Below are positions 39,660 through 49,203 of a stretch of 64,000 nucleotides of DNA, in pieces. A program made the translations under genes and the position numbers. Each line of letters starts with the position of its first letter. Position 1 is the first letter of the stretch. Below the pieces are notes generated by a model that did no database searches, had not been told where the DNA came from, and saw nothing but the letters and a program-made list of their open reading frames with translations. The stretch is from positions 18,948-82,947 of the forward strand of contig NZ_DASSAB010000013.1 of the NCBI RefSeq assembly GCF_035685805.1, written 5' to 3'. The DNA comes from Dyella_A sp035685805 (GTDB taxonomy: Bacteria > Pseudomonadota > Gammaproteobacteria > Xanthomonadales > Rhodanobacteraceae).

Positions 39660-40396
39660 GGCAGGTAGCCCTGCAGCTTGCTCTCGATCTGCCGCGGGTT
39701 GTCGCCGGCGGCAATCGACACGAGCCCCTCGATGAGGATCTCGCGCATCTCGCTCTGCTTGTGGATCAGGCTCTTCAGGCGCGCCGCGATCGGCAGCATC
39801 AGCAGGTTGGCCAGGCCGATGCCGTAGATGGTGGCAACGAACGCGGCGGCGATGCCATGGCCGAGCTTGCTGGGGTCGGCTAGGTTCTGCATCACCGCCA
39901 TCAGCCCCATCACGGCGCCGATGATGCCCAGCGTGGGCGAGTAGGTGCCGGCGTTCTCGAACACCTTGGCCGCATCCAGGTCGCTCTGCTCGCGCGTACC
40001 CAGCTCCACGTCGAGCACGCTGCGGATGGCATCGGGCTCGCCGCCGTCGATCAGCAGCTGCAGGCCCTTGCGGGTAAAGCTGTCGCGCTGCTCGTCGAGC
40101 TGCGGCTCCAGGCCGAGCAGGCCCTGGCGACGGCTGATCTCGCTCCAGCCGATGATCTGCCGGATCAGCCCCTGCGGCTCGTGCCGCTGCGGCCGGTACA
40201 CCTGCGGCAGGATCTGCCCCGCGCGGCGCAGCACCTTGCCCGAGGTCTGCACCATCAGCGCGGCGAGCGTGCCGGCGAACACGATCAGGAAGGCGGCCGG
40301 GTTCCAAAGCGACTCCAGGCTGGAGCCCTTGAGGATGGTGCCCAGCACGATCACCAGGAAGGCCAGCACCGTACCGATGAGGCTGACCAGATCCAT
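39656..40396 (-). CDS. motC: Flagellar motor stator protein MotC (MotA family)
   Basis: 246 residues, four membrane helices, with the charged cytoplasmic loop between helices 2 and 3 that interacts with FliG. The motif PTLGIIGAVMGLMAVMQNLADPSKLGHGIAAAFVATIYGIGLANLLMLPIA is the MotA/ExbB signature. With MotD it forms a proton-driven torque generator. Its ATG and the cheA stop codon overlap. Confidence 0.96.
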   Translation of the reverse strand: MDLVSLIGTVLAFLVIVLGTILKGSSLESLWNPAAFLIVFAGTLAALMVQTSGKVLRRAGQILPQVYRPQRHEPQGLIRQIIGWSEISRRQGLLGLEPQLDEQRDSFTRKGLQLLIDGGEPDAIRSVLDVELGTREQSDLDAAKVFENAGTYSPTLGIIGAVMGLMAVMQNLADPSKLGHGIAAAFVATIYGIGLANLLMLPIAARLKSLIHKQSEMREILIEGLVSIAAGDNPRQIESKLQGYLP

Positions 40397-42378
40397 CAGG
40401 CACTCATCCGCAGGGCCGGCAGCAGCTCGCCGCTGTCGTCGGCGAGCCCTGCCAGGTCGACCACCAGCGCCAGTCGGCCGTCACCGGTGACGGTGGCGCC
40501 GGCCACGCCGACCACGCCGCGGAACAGGTGGCCCAACGGCTTGACCATGACGTCCTCGCGCCCCAGCACCTCGTGCACCAGGCAGCCGATGCGCAGGTGG
40601 CCGATGTGCAGCACCACCACGTGGCGGCCCGCGCCGTCGGCCACGCCGGCCCAGCCGGCGAGGTCGCCAAGCACCAGCGCGCGGCCGCGGTGGGACGCGA
40701 CCATGCGGCCGTCGAGCAGGCTGTCCTGCCCCGGGCGCAGTTCGAATACTTCGTCGACATTGCTCAGCGGCAGCGCCAGCAGGCGATCACCCACGCGCAC
40801 CATCAGCACGCGCAGGATCGCCAGCGTCAGCGGCACGGCCAGCTCCAGCGTGCTGCCGTGGCCGAGCCGCGAGTGCACGCGCAGCGTGCCGCCCAGCTCG
40901 GTGATGCGGGTCTTCACCACGTCCATGCCGACGCCGCGGCCGGAGATGTCCGAAACGGTGGCGGCGGTGCTGAAGCCGGCGCGGAAGATCAGCTCGTAGC
41001 ACTCGTTTTCGGTCAGCCGCGCGGCCTGGGCCTCGTCGATGACGCCCTTCTCCACCGCCTTGCGCCGGAGCACGTTGGCGTCCATGCCGCGGCCGTCGTC
41101 GCTGACGGTGATGACGATGCGCTCGCCGCGCTGGCTCGCCGTGAGGCGCACGGTGCCGCGGCGCGACTTGCCGGCGCGCTCGCGGTCGTCCGGCCCTTCC
41201 AGGCCGTGGTCGAGCGCGTTGCGGATGAGGTGGACCATGGGGTCGGCCAGAGCCTCGACCAGGCTGCGGTCCAGGTCGGTGCCCTCGCCTTCGGTGACCA
41301 GGTCCACGTCCTTGCCGAGCTGGCGCGCCAGATCGCGCACGATGCGCGGGAAGCGCTGGAACAGCCGGCCGACCGGCTGCATGCGCATGCCGAGCACGGC
41401 GTTCTGCAGGTCGTCGGCAACGCGGTTGAGTTCGTCGACGGTGGAGCACAGGGTGTCGTCGCCGTTGCGCGAGGCCAGCGTGAGCAGCCGGTTGCGCAAC
41501 AGCAGCAGTTCGCCGGCCTGGTTGACCAGGGTGTCGAGCCGGGCGGTGTCCACGCGCACGCTGGTTTCCGCCGCGGCGGCAGCCTTGGCCGGGGCCGCGG
41601 CTGGCGCTGGCGCGGGTGTCGCGGCCGGGACCGGTGCGACAGCCGGTGCCGGCGCCGCGGCCTGGCCGGGGGTGCCGCCCTTGCCGTGCAGGTTGTCCAG
41701 CAGCGCTTCGAATTCGTCGTCGTTGATGACGCCATCGGCCGGCGCCGGCGCGGCCGCCACCGGGCCGGGCGCGCCGGTGCCGTGCAGTTGATCGAGCAGC
41801 GCCTCGAACTCGTCATCGCCGATGGCACCGCCAGCCGCCGGGGCGGCCACCGCTGCGGGCGCCACGGTGCCTGGCGCGGCGTTGCCGTAGAGCGAATCGA
41901 GCAGTGCCTCGAACTCGCTGTCGTCGATGGGCGCGCCGTCGGCTGCGGCCGGCGGCGGTGCCACCGGCGCTACCGGGGCCGGTGCGGCGGCACCCTTCTT
42001 CGGCGGCGTGAGGCGCTGCAGCAGGGTCGCTGGCGGCATCTCCATCGGCCCGTTGGACGCCAGCGCCGACATCATCGCCTGCAGCCGGTCGAGCGCCTCG
42101 AGCAGCGCGTCCATCCGCGCCGCGTCGATCAGCAGCGCGCCGCTGCGCGCTTCGTTGAGCAGGTCCTCGGCGTGATGGCACAGCTGCACCATCGGTTCGA
42201 CCGCCAGGAATCCGGCGCCGCCCTTGACGGTGTGGAAGGCGCGGAACACCGCGTTGAGCAGCTCGCCGTCCTGCGGCGAGGATTCCAGCTCGACCAGCTG
42301 CTCGCCCAGCCGCTCGACCAGTTCGCCGGCCTCGACCAGGAAGTCGTCGCGCAGTTCGGCGTCGAAGGACGGATCCAT
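40396..42378 (-). CDS. cheA: CheA chemotaxis histidine kinase (second copy, with three EFEALLD repeats)
   Basis: 660 residues: Hpt (1-105, His49 in FRAFHTVKGG), then a Pro/Ala-rich linker (about 130-275) that carries three copies of a D-D/S-EFEALLD-x-L motif at about residues 151-165, 186-200 and 218-232, then dimerisation, HATPase (HLIRNALDHGLE, GRGVGMDVV) and CheW-like domains. It is the kinase of the main flagellar pathway, encoded with CheY, CheZ and the motor. The repeats replace a normal P2 domain and may bind CheY or CheB. Confidence 0.97.
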   Translation of the reverse strand: MDPSFDAELRDDFLVEAGELVERLGEQLVELESSPQDGELLNAVFRAFHTVKGGAGFLAVEPMVQLCHHAEDLLNEARSGALLIDAARMDALLEALDRLQAMMSALASNGPMEMPPATLLQRLTPPKKGAAAPAPVAPVAPPPAAADGAPIDDSEFEALLDSLYGNAAPGTVAPAAVAAPAAGGAIGDDEFEALLDQLHGTGAPGPVAAAPAPADGVINDDEFEALLDNLHGKGGTPGQAAAPAPAVAPVPAATPAPAPAAAPAKAAAAAETSVRVDTARLDTLVNQAGELLLLRNRLLTLASRNGDDTLCSTVDELNRVADDLQNAVLGMRMQPVGRLFQRFPRIVRDLARQLGKDVDLVTEGEGTDLDRSLVEALADPMVHLIRNALDHGLEGPDDRERAGKSRRGTVRLTASQRGERIVITVSDDGRGMDANVLRRKAVEKGVIDEAQAARLTENECYELIFRAGFSTAATVSDISGRGVGMDVVKTRITELGGTLRVHSRLGHGSTLELAVPLTLAILRVLMVRVGDRLLALPLSNVDEVFELRPGQDSLLDGRMVASHRGRALVLGDLAGWAGVADGAGRHVVVLHIGHLRIGCLVHEVLGREDVMVKPLGHLFRGVVGVAGATVTGDGRLALVVDLAGLADDSGELLPALRMSA

Positions 42379-42471
42379 CTCAGCTCCCCACGCGCAGCGG
42401 CGCGCCCGCCGCGCGGGTGCGGGCGGGCGAACGGTGGACGGGCGGCGGCGGGGTTACCGTCATGCCCGAGC

Positions 42472-43116
42472 TCAGAATCCGAACTCGCTCAGCAGGCGAT
42501 CGGCCTCGTCCTGGCTGTTCACCTTCTCCACCGCCTCGACCGGTTCGCGGCCGGACAGGGCGCCGGTGAGGCGCACCAGCTCGAGCATCGAGGACTCCAC
42601 CGAGCCGATGAAATTGACCACCTTCTTGATGCGCTGGCCGGACAGGTCCTGCCAGCTCTGCGCCATCACCATGTCGTTGAGGCCGGCGGTGCAGCTGTCG
42701 GCGAATGCGCTGGCCTGGCGCGCCAGCACGGCGGCGGGGTCGGAGGCGGCATTGGTGAAGGCGAGCACTTCGCCGGCGTTGGCGGCCAGCGACTCGGCCT
42801 CCGGGCGCATGCGCTCGGCGAAGTCGATGGTGCGATGGGCCGCCTGCGAACTCATCTCCAGCACGTCCTGCAGGTGCTTGCGGGCGTCGGTGACGCTGTC
42901 GGGATAGCCGTCCTGCACCAGCTCGCCACCGAGGCGGCGCACGGCGTCGTGCAGGTCGCGGGCGAGCACGCCGAGCGAGCGGAACAGCTTCTGCTCGCGC
43001 TGGCGCACCAGCGTGTCGAGCGCGTGCTCGAAGGCCGGGCCGTCCGGGCTGTTGAGCAGGTCGTGCAGTTCGTTGGGCAGCGCTTCGCCGCCCAGGGGTG
43101 CGAGTGCGGCGTTCAT
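42472..43116 (-). CDS. cheZ: CheZ, CheY-P phosphatase
   Basis: 214 residues, an all-helical hairpin. The catalytic Gln region is near AQSWQDLSGQRIKKVVNFIGSVE (about 134-156) and the CheY-binding C-terminal peptide ends DEADRLLSEFGF. It dephosphorylates CheY-P to end tumbling or reversal signals. ATGA overlap with cheY. Confidence 0.96.
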   Translation of the reverse strand: MNAALAPLGGEALPNELHDLLNSPDGPAFEHALDTLVRQREQKLFRSLGVLARDLHDAVRRLGGELVQDGYPDSVTDARKHLQDVLEMSSQAAHRTIDFAERMRPEAESLAANAGEVLAFTNAASDPAAVLARQASAFADSCTAGLNDMVMAQSWQDLSGQRIKKVVNFIGSVESSMLELVRLTGALSGREPVEAVEKVNSQDEADRLLSEFGF

Positions 43117-43508
43117 GCGGCGGCTCCCGCGGCAGCGAGCCGCTCGAAGATCTTGGTGAGCTTTTCCTGCAGCGTGGCGGCGGTGAACGGCTTGACGATG
43201 TAGCCGTTCACGCCGGCCTGGGCCGCGGCGATGATCTGGTCGCGGTTGTTCTCGGCGGTGACCATCAGCACCGGCAGGCCCTTGAGCGACGCTTCGGCAC
43301 GGATCGCACGCAACAGGTCGATGCCGGTCATGTTGGGCATGTTCCAGTCGGTCACCACCATGTCGAATGGCTGGCTCTTGAGCATCACCATGGCGTTGGC
43401 GCCGTCGTCGGCCTCCTGGATGAGCGCGCCGGAGAAGCCCAGCTCGACCAGCAGGTTCCGCACGATGCGCCGCATGGTGGAAAAGTCGTCCACCACCAGG
43501 ATTTTCAT
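43113..43508 (-). CDS. cheY: CheY response regulator (flagellar motor switch)
   Basis: 131 residues from ATG 43508. Classical motor-type CheY: KILVVDDFSTMRRIVRNLLVELG, acceptor in VVTDWNMPNMTG, MVTAENN and YIVKPFTA. It binds FliM when phosphorylated. A GCCGATAT sequence (complement of 43544-43551) just upstream resembles a sigma-28 -10 box, but its -35 is poor, so a local promoter is only possible. The 82-bp spacer before fliA is the longest gap in this part of the operon. Confidence 0.97.
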   Translation of the reverse strand: MKILVVDDFSTMRRIVRNLLVELGFSGALIQEADDGANAMVMLKSQPFDMVVTDWNMPNMTGIDLLRAIRAEASLKGLPVLMVTAENNRDQIIAAAQAGVNGYIVKPFTAATLQEKLTKIFERLAAAGAAA

Positions 43509-43590
43509 GTTCTTGTCCAAAACCGTCTCCACTTGCACTGAATATCGGCAGTGCGCCAGCCCGTGATGTGTTGGTGAGTTGCCGCGTGGC

Positions 43591-44325
43591 TCAGTTGTCG
43601 TCGCGCCAGCCGGTCATGCGCGCGCGCAGCCGGATGATGGCCTGGCCGTGGATCTGGCAGACCCGCGACTCGGTGACGCCGAGCACCGCGCCAATCTCCT
43701 TGAGGTTGAGCTCCTGCTCGTAGTACAGCGACATCACCAGCTGCTCGCGCTCGGGCAAGGTGGTGATGCCGTCGATCAATGCCTGCCGCATGCCGCTCTG
43801 TTCGATCGCCTGCTCTGGTCCCAGGCTGTTCGAATCGGCCACGTCCATCGCCGGGCTGCCGTCGCCGTCGTCCGGCGCGGTGAGGCTCAGCAGGCGGGCG
43901 CTGGCGGCATCGGCCAGCACCTGGTGGTATTCGTCCGCGCTCATGCCCAGGCGCTTCATCACTTCGGTGTCGTCGGCGTCGGAGCCGGTCTCGACCTCGA
44001 TCTGGCGCACCACCTCGGCCACTTCGCGCGCCTTGCGATGCACCGAGCGCGGGGTCCAGTCGGTCTTGCGCAGTTCGTCGAGCATGGCTCCGCGGATGCG
44101 GATGCCTGCATAGGTCTCGAAGCTGGCTGCCCGATCGGTGGCGTAGTTACGCGCCGCATCGAGCAGGCCGATCATGCCGGACTGGATCAGATCGCCCACG
44201 TCGACGCTGGGCGGCAGGCGCCCCATCAGGTGATAGGCGATGCGTCGCACCAGCGGCGCGTGCGTCTTCACCAGTTCGTCGGCGCTTTGCCGTTGTAGTT
44301 GGAGATATTCGGTTGCCACACTCAT
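43591..44325 (-). CDS. fliA: FliA, flagellar sigma-28 factor
   Basis: 244 residues from ATG 44325. Region 2 (PSVDVGDLIQSGMIGLLDAARNY, FETYAGIRIRGAMLDELRKTDW), region 3 and region 4 (LPEREQLVMSLYYEQELNLKEIGAVLGVTESRVCQIHGQAIIRLR) are all typical of sigma-28. It should recognise the TAAAGTTT-N11-GCCGATAA promoters at 19502, 24937 and 24995. It starts 1 bp after the flhG stop codon. Confidence 0.98.
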   Translation of the reverse strand: MSVATEYLQLQRQSADELVKTHAPLVRRIAYHLMGRLPPSVDVGDLIQSGMIGLLDAARNYATDRAASFETYAGIRIRGAMLDELRKTDWTPRSVHRKAREVAEVVRQIEVETGSDADDTEVMKRLGMSADEYHQVLADAASARLLSLTAPDDGDGSPAMDVADSNSLGPEQAIEQSGMRQALIDGITTLPEREQLVMSLYYEQELNLKEIGAVLGVTESRVCQIHGQAIIRLRARMTGWRDDN

Positions 44326-44326
44326 G

Positions 44327-45313
44327 TCACCACCCCGTCGCCGGTGCAGCCTGACCACTGAAGAATGCGATGCGGTCCAGACCCGGGCGATCGGGTTCTG
44401 CCCATGTATCGGCCGCACCGGCCAAAAGCTTGAATGCCTGTGCCGAACGGCTGCCCGGCGCCGCGTCCACCACCGCGCACTGGCGCCGGATGGCCTGGCG
44501 CAGGCGCTCGTCCTGCGGCACCCAGCCCATGAAATCGAGCATCACGTCGAGGAAGCGGTCGGTGACGCGGGCGAGCTTCTGGTGCAACGCCTTGGCCTCG
44601 CCCAGGTTGCGCACCATGTTCGCCACCATGTGGAACCGCTTCACGCCGAAGTCGCGGCGCAGCACCTTGGCCAGCGCGTAGGCGTCGGTGATCGAGGCCG
44701 GTTCGTCGCACACCACCAGCACCACGTCGTCGGCCGCGGCGGCGAACATCGCCACCGAGTCGGAGATGCCGGCGGCGGTGTCCACCAGCAGGAATTCCGG
44801 CGGCTGCGGCAGCTCGTCGAAGGCGCGGATCACCGCCGCCTGCTCGGTGTTGCCCATCTGCGCCAGCCGGCGCGTGCCGGAGCCGGCCGGGATCACGGTC
44901 AGCCCGTGCGGTGCCGGCAGCAGCAGGTCCTGCAGGCTGCACTGGCCATCGAGCATGTGGCCCAGGTGGCGCGAGGGCGCCAGGCCGAGCAGCACGTCGA
45001 CGTTGGCCAGGCCCATGTCGGCATCCAGCAGCATGGTCTCGCGGCCCATCATGGCCAGCGTCATGCCGAGATTGACGGCGACCGTGGTCTTGCCCACGCC
45101 GCCCTTGCCGCCGCAGACGGTGATGGTGCGGCAGCGCCGCACGGGCGCGTGCCGCTGATCGAGATTGGCTGCCTGCGTCCCCACGCCGGTTCCGGGTGTG
45201 GTGATGCTGGTCATGGACGAAACCATCTGCTTGAGTCCCCAGGCCTGATTCATGGAAAGCGCGCGCTGATCCAGCGCGTCGGAAGAAAAGGTGTCCATCG
45301 AGAGCGAGCTCAT
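44327..45313 (-). CDS. flhG: FlhG (FleN/YlxH), MinD-like ATPase controlling flagellar number
   Basis: 328 residues from ATG 45313. N-terminal extension with the FlhF-activating motif MNQAWGLKQM (variant of DQAxxLR, about residues 21-30), the deviant Walker A CGGKGGVGKTTVAVNLG, and DADMGLANVD. It limits flagella to the correct number together with FlhF. Overlaps flhF by ATGA. Confidence 0.96.
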   Translation of the reverse strand: MSSLSMDTFSSDALDQRALSMNQAWGLKQMVSSMTSITTPGTGVGTQAANLDQRHAPVRRCRTITVCGGKGGVGKTTVAVNLGMTLAMMGRETMLLDADMGLANVDVLLGLAPSRHLGHMLDGQCSLQDLLLPAPHGLTVIPAGSGTRRLAQMGNTEQAAVIRAFDELPQPPEFLLVDTAAGISDSVAMFAAAADDVVLVVCDEPASITDAYALAKVLRRDFGVKRFHMVANMVRNLGEAKALHQKLARVTDRFLDVMLDFMGWVPQDERLRQAIRRQCAVVDAAPGSRSAQAFKLLAGAADTWAEPDRPGLDRIAFFSGQAAPATGW

Positions 45314-46860
45314 GCGCTGGCCACCGCGAAACCGAAGCGCTCGGCGAGCATGCCGTCGTCCATCGGTGCGGCCGCCGTCTTGAGCACGTGCGCGGCGCGC
45401 AGCACCAGCACGCGGGCGTCGGCGATGGCGAGGTCCTCGGGCACGCGCTGGCCGTCGGTGGTGTAGTCCAGCGGCAGCCGATGGCGGATCAGCGCCGACA
45501 GCGCGCCGCCCAGGCTGGGCGCCTCGTCGAGCTTGGTCAGGATGCACGAGGCCGGCTCCAGCGGCATGTACGCGCGCACCGATTCCTCCAGCGCCTGCGA
45601 CTGCGCGTTGGCCGCCAGCACCAGGCAGATGCGCAGTGCCACGCCGTCGGTGTGCGCCACTTCGTTGAGCACGTCCATCTGCTGCTCCAGCCGCGGATCG
45701 CTGCCGGACACGCCGGCGGTATCCACCAGCACGGTGTGCTTGCCCTTGAGCATCTCCAGCACCTGGCGCAGGCTCGCCGCGTCGTCGGCCGGATACACCC
45801 GCACGCCGAGCAGGCGGCCGTAATGCTCCAGCTGGGCGGCGGCGCCGATGCGGTAGTGATCGGTGCTGACCAGCGCCACGTTGGCTGCGCCGTGGCGCAC
45901 CACGGCCCTCGCAGCGAGTTTTGCGATCGTCGTGGTCTTGCCCACGCCGGTGGGGCCGACCAGGGCGGTCACGCCGCCCTCGCCGTCCTGGCGCCCGCCG
46001 GTGGCGAGGCTGCGGCTGAGCATGCCCAGCGGCAGGTAGCGCGCCTGTTCGGCGTTGATCTGTTCGGGCAGGTCGTCGGCCAGCTGACGGGCCACGTCGG
46101 CGTCGATGCCCAGGCGGGTCATCTCGCGCAACACGCGGGCACGCAGCGGGTGGCGGCGCTCCATGTCGTTCCAGGCCAGGCTGGAGAGCTGCATCTCCAG
46201 CATCTCGCGCAGGCTGCCCAGCTCCGAGCGCATGCGGGCGGTGTCCTGCATCGCGCGCTCGATCGCCGGATGCATCGGCGCCTGCTCGGCCGGTGCCGGC
46301 GCATTCGCGGCTGCGGTGATTGCGGCAGCGGCGGGGATCGCCACCGGCGCGACCGGCCGAACCGGCGCCGCGGCGGCGACCGGCGTGGCGGGCTGAGCGG
46401 GCGCACGGGTCGACAATGGCAGCTCCATGCGGGCGGCGATGCGCGCGGCAGCGGCGGCGGCCACCGACTCGGGGATGCGGCCGGGCGCGACGTGGGCGGG
46501 GCTGGCGACCGGCGCAGGCTGCGCCGCGGCCACCGGCTCGGGCGCCGGCACCGGGGTCGGCTCGGCCTTCGGCGCGGGACGGCGCCACAGCCGCGAGGTG
46601 GCCGGCGCCGCCGGCGGTGCCGCTTCCGGCGCCGGTGTCGACACTTTGACTGCCGCCGCCGGCGCGCCGTCGCTTTCCGGCACCACGCCGTGGCGGGCGG
46701 CTTCGCGCACCAGCGCCTCGTCATAGTCGATGGCGGCGATGATCTCGATGCCGTCGTCGACGCGGCGGGTGGAGAGGATCACCGCATCCGGGCCCTGCTC
46801 CTCGCGCACTTCGCGCATCGCCTGGCGCATGTCCGCGGCGACGAAACGTTTGATCTTCAT
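45310..46860 (-). CDS. flhF: FlhF, SRP-type GTPase for flagellar placement
   Basis: 516 residues. N-terminal B domain (1-60), a long Pro/Ala-rich linker (about 65-190), and the NG GTPase domain (about 220-510) with VGPTGVGKTTTIAKLA, VSTDHYRIGAAAQL, VLVDTAGVSGSD and ILTKLDEAPSLGG. It determines polar placement of the flagellum. Start ATG overlaps the stop codon of a 65-residue gene. Confidence 0.96.
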   Translation of the reverse strand: MKIKRFVAADMRQAMREVREEQGPDAVILSTRRVDDGIEIIAAIDYDEALVREAARHGVVPESDGAPAAAVKVSTPAPEAAPPAAPATSRLWRRPAPKAEPTPVPAPEPVAAAQPAPVASPAHVAPGRIPESVAAAAAARIAARMELPLSTRAPAQPATPVAAAAPVRPVAPVAIPAAAAITAAANAPAPAEQAPMHPAIERAMQDTARMRSELGSLREMLEMQLSSLAWNDMERRHPLRARVLREMTRLGIDADVARQLADDLPEQINAEQARYLPLGMLSRSLATGGRQDGEGGVTALVGPTGVGKTTTIAKLAARAVVRHGAANVALVSTDHYRIGAAAQLEHYGRLLGVRVYPADDAASLRQVLEMLKGKHTVLVDTAGVSGSDPRLEQQMDVLNEVAHTDGVALRICLVLAANAQSQALEESVRAYMPLEPASCILTKLDEAPSLGGALSALIRHRLPLDYTTDGQRVPEDLAIADARVLVLRAAHVLKTAAAPMDDGMLAERFGFAVASA

Positions 46861-47054
46861 GCGTGCTTGCTCCGCGCGGTGGAACCGGACTGCGACGAGG
46901 CATGGCCGGCGTCGCGGCGCAGGTCACCGGGCTCGATCGAGAGCACGACGATGCCGGAGGCGTGGCCGGCGACGCGGCTCCACTCGCCTGCCGGCGTGCC
47001 CGCCGCGGCGTGCGGCCGGATCCCCTTGCGTGCCTCTCGCTTGATTGACTTCAT
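46857..47054 (-). CDS. Small conserved-position gene between flhA and flhF
   Basis: 65 residues (MKSIKREARKGIRPHAAAGTPAGEWSRVAGHASG... ending STARSKHA). GAGGAG lies 9 bases before ATG 47054, the flhA stop codon is 16 bp upstream, and its own stop codon overlaps the flhF start as ATGA, exactly like other couplings in this operon. No recognised domain; basic and polar, no membrane helix. It could encode a small regulatory peptide or simply carry ribosomes to flhF. Confidence 0.55.
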   Translation of the reverse strand: MKSIKREARKGIRPHAAAGTPAGEWSRVAGHASGIVVLSIEPGDLRRDAGHASSQSGSTARSKHA

Positions 47055-47070
47055 CGCACCCACTCCTCGC

Positions 47071-49161
47071 TCAGCGTCCCAGCGCCTGCACCAGCCGTAC
47101 CCGGCGGTTGTCCGGCACTTCGTTGTAAGCCAGTACGTGCAGGTTCTGTGCCACGTGGCGGGTGAAGCGTGCGAGCCAGGTGCGAAGTTGTGGCGCAACC
47201 AGCAGAACCGCGGGTTCGCCGCTCATTTCCTGCTTCTGGGCGGCCTCGGCCACGCCCTGCTGCAGGCGATCGGCCAGGCCCGGCTCCACCGCCGCGCCGG
47301 TGCCGCCGTTGCCCGACAGCGAGTTCATCAGGATCTGTTCCAGCTCCGGCGCCAGCGTGATGACGGGCACCTCGGTACCCAGCCCGATGATCTCCTGCAC
47401 GATCTGCCGGCCGAGCGTCACGCGCACGGCGGCGGTGAGAATGCCGGGATCCTGACTCTGGCTGGCGTGCTCCGCCAACGATTCGACAATGGAGCGCATG
47501 TTGCGGATCGGCACCCGCTCGGCCAGCAGGTTCTGCAGCACCTTGACCACCGTGCCCAGCGCCAGGCGCTTGGGGACGAGGTCTTCGACCAGCTTGGGCG
47601 CGGTCTGCGAGAGGCGGTCCAGCAGCTGCTGCACGTCCTGGTGGCTGAGCAGCTCGTGCGCGTGGCTGCCCAGGATGTGCGACAGGTGGGTGGCGATCAC
47701 CGTGGCCGGGTCGACCACCGTGTAGCCCAGCGACTGCGCGTTGTCGCGCTGGCCCTGCTCGATCCACACCGCCTCCAGCCCGAACGCCGGATCGCGCGTG
47801 GCGATGCCCTGCACCGGGCCGTGCACGTGGCCGGGGTTGATCGCCAGCAGGCGGTCGTTGTGCACCTCGGCCTCGCCCATGGGCACGCCCATCAGGGTGA
47901 TGCGATAGGTGTTGGGGCCGAGATCGAGGTTGTCGCGGATGTGCACTGCCGGCACCAGGAAGCCCAGATCCTGCGACAGCTTGCGGCGCACCGACTTGAT
48001 CCGGCCCATCAGCTCGCCGCCCTGGTGGGTGTCCACCAGCGGGATCAGCCGGTAGCCCACTTCCAGCCCCAGCGGATCGACGCTGGCGACATCTTCCCAG
48101 CCCAGTTCCAGGCGCTCGGACGGCGCTACCGGCGCCGGCAGTTCGGCGGCCTTCTGCGCCACCCGCTCGGCGGTCTCGCGCTCGCGCTTGATCATCAGCC
48201 ATGCGCCGCCGCCGCAGGTGGCGCCCAGCAGCAGAAAGGCGATGTTCGGCATGCCGGGGATCATGCCCATCACGCCCAGCACGGCGCCGGCCACCGCCAG
48301 CGCGCGCGGCTGGCCGAAGATCTGCGACACCAGCTGCTTGCCCATGTCCTGCGACTTGGACACACGGGTGACGATCACCGCGGCGGCGATGGAGAGCATC
48401 AGCGAGGGCACCTGCGCCACCAGGCCATCGCCGATGGTGAGCAGGGTGTAGGTCTTGGCCGCCTCGCCCGCGGACAGGCCGTGCTGGAACACGCCGACGA
48501 AGAAGCCGCCGATGACGTTGATGAACAGGATCAGGATGCCGGCGGTGGCGTCGCCGCGGACGAACTTGGACGCACCGTCCATCGAGCCGTAGAAGTCCGC
48601 CTCCTCGCGCACTTCCTGGCGGCGCTCGCGCGCCTGTTCCTGGGTCAGCAGGCCGGCGTTGAGGTCGGCGTCGATCGCCATCTGCTTGCCGGGCATCGCG
48701 TCCAGGGTGAAGCGCGCGGTGACTTCGGACACGCGGGTGGCACCCTTGGTCACCACCACGAAGTTGATGATGGTGAGGATGGCGAACACCACGAAACCCA
48801 CCGCGAAGTTGCCGCCGATGACGAACTCGCCGAACGCCTCGATCACCTTGCCGGCTGCCCCCGGGCCGTCGTGGCCGTGCAGCAGCACCACGCGGGTGGA
48901 GGCGATGTTGAGCGCCAGCCGCAGCAGCGTGGCCATCAGCACCACGGTCGGGAAGGCCGCGAACTCCAGCGGCCGCATCACGTAGATCACCGCCAGCAGG
49001 ATCACCAGCGACAGCGCGATGTTGAAGCTGAACAGCATGTCCAGCAGGAACGGCGGCAGCGGCAGCATCAGCATCGCCAGCGCGGCGAGCAGGATCACCG
49101 GGGCACCAATGCCGCGGCGCCCGATCTGCTTGAGGTTTTCCAGTGCGCCGACAGCGGCCAT
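47071..49161 (-). CDS. flhA: FlhA, flagellar export apparatus protein
   Basis: 696 residues. Eight membrane helices in the first 330 residues, the FHIPEP-family cytoplasmic loop (MPGKQMAIDADLNAGLLTQEQARERRQEVREEADFYGSMDGASKFVRGDATAGILI, about 150-205), then the cytoplasmic nonameric-ring domain. It is central to type III export of flagellar parts and drives transport with proton motive force. Confidence 0.98.
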   Translation of the reverse strand: MAAVGALENLKQIGRRGIGAPVILLAALAMLMLPLPPFLLDMLFSFNIALSLVILLAVIYVMRPLEFAAFPTVVLMATLLRLALNIASTRVVLLHGHDGPGAAGKVIEAFGEFVIGGNFAVGFVVFAILTIINFVVVTKGATRVSEVTARFTLDAMPGKQMAIDADLNAGLLTQEQARERRQEVREEADFYGSMDGASKFVRGDATAGILILFINVIGGFFVGVFQHGLSAGEAAKTYTLLTIGDGLVAQVPSLMLSIAAAVIVTRVSKSQDMGKQLVSQIFGQPRALAVAGAVLGVMGMIPGMPNIAFLLLGATCGGGAWLMIKRERETAERVAQKAAELPAPVAPSERLELGWEDVASVDPLGLEVGYRLIPLVDTHQGGELMGRIKSVRRKLSQDLGFLVPAVHIRDNLDLGPNTYRITLMGVPMGEAEVHNDRLLAINPGHVHGPVQGIATRDPAFGLEAVWIEQGQRDNAQSLGYTVVDPATVIATHLSHILGSHAHELLSHQDVQQLLDRLSQTAPKLVEDLVPKRLALGTVVKVLQNLLAERVPIRNMRSIVESLAEHASQSQDPGILTAAVRVTLGRQIVQEIIGLGTEVPVITLAPELEQILMNSLSGNGGTGAAVEPGLADRLQQGVAEAAQKQEMSGEPAVLLVAPQLRTWLARFTRHVAQNLHVLAYNEVPDNRRVRLVQALGR

Positions 49162-49203
49162 CGCGTGTTCCCTTCAGGTGGCGCGACGCCGTTGCAGGCG
49201 CCG

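Noticed and set aside
43509..43590. Sigma-28 promoter directly before cheY
   Set aside because: The -10-like GCCGATAT is good but the sequence 11 bp upstream (CATCACGG) is far from TAAAGTTT; mentioned only in the cheY entry.
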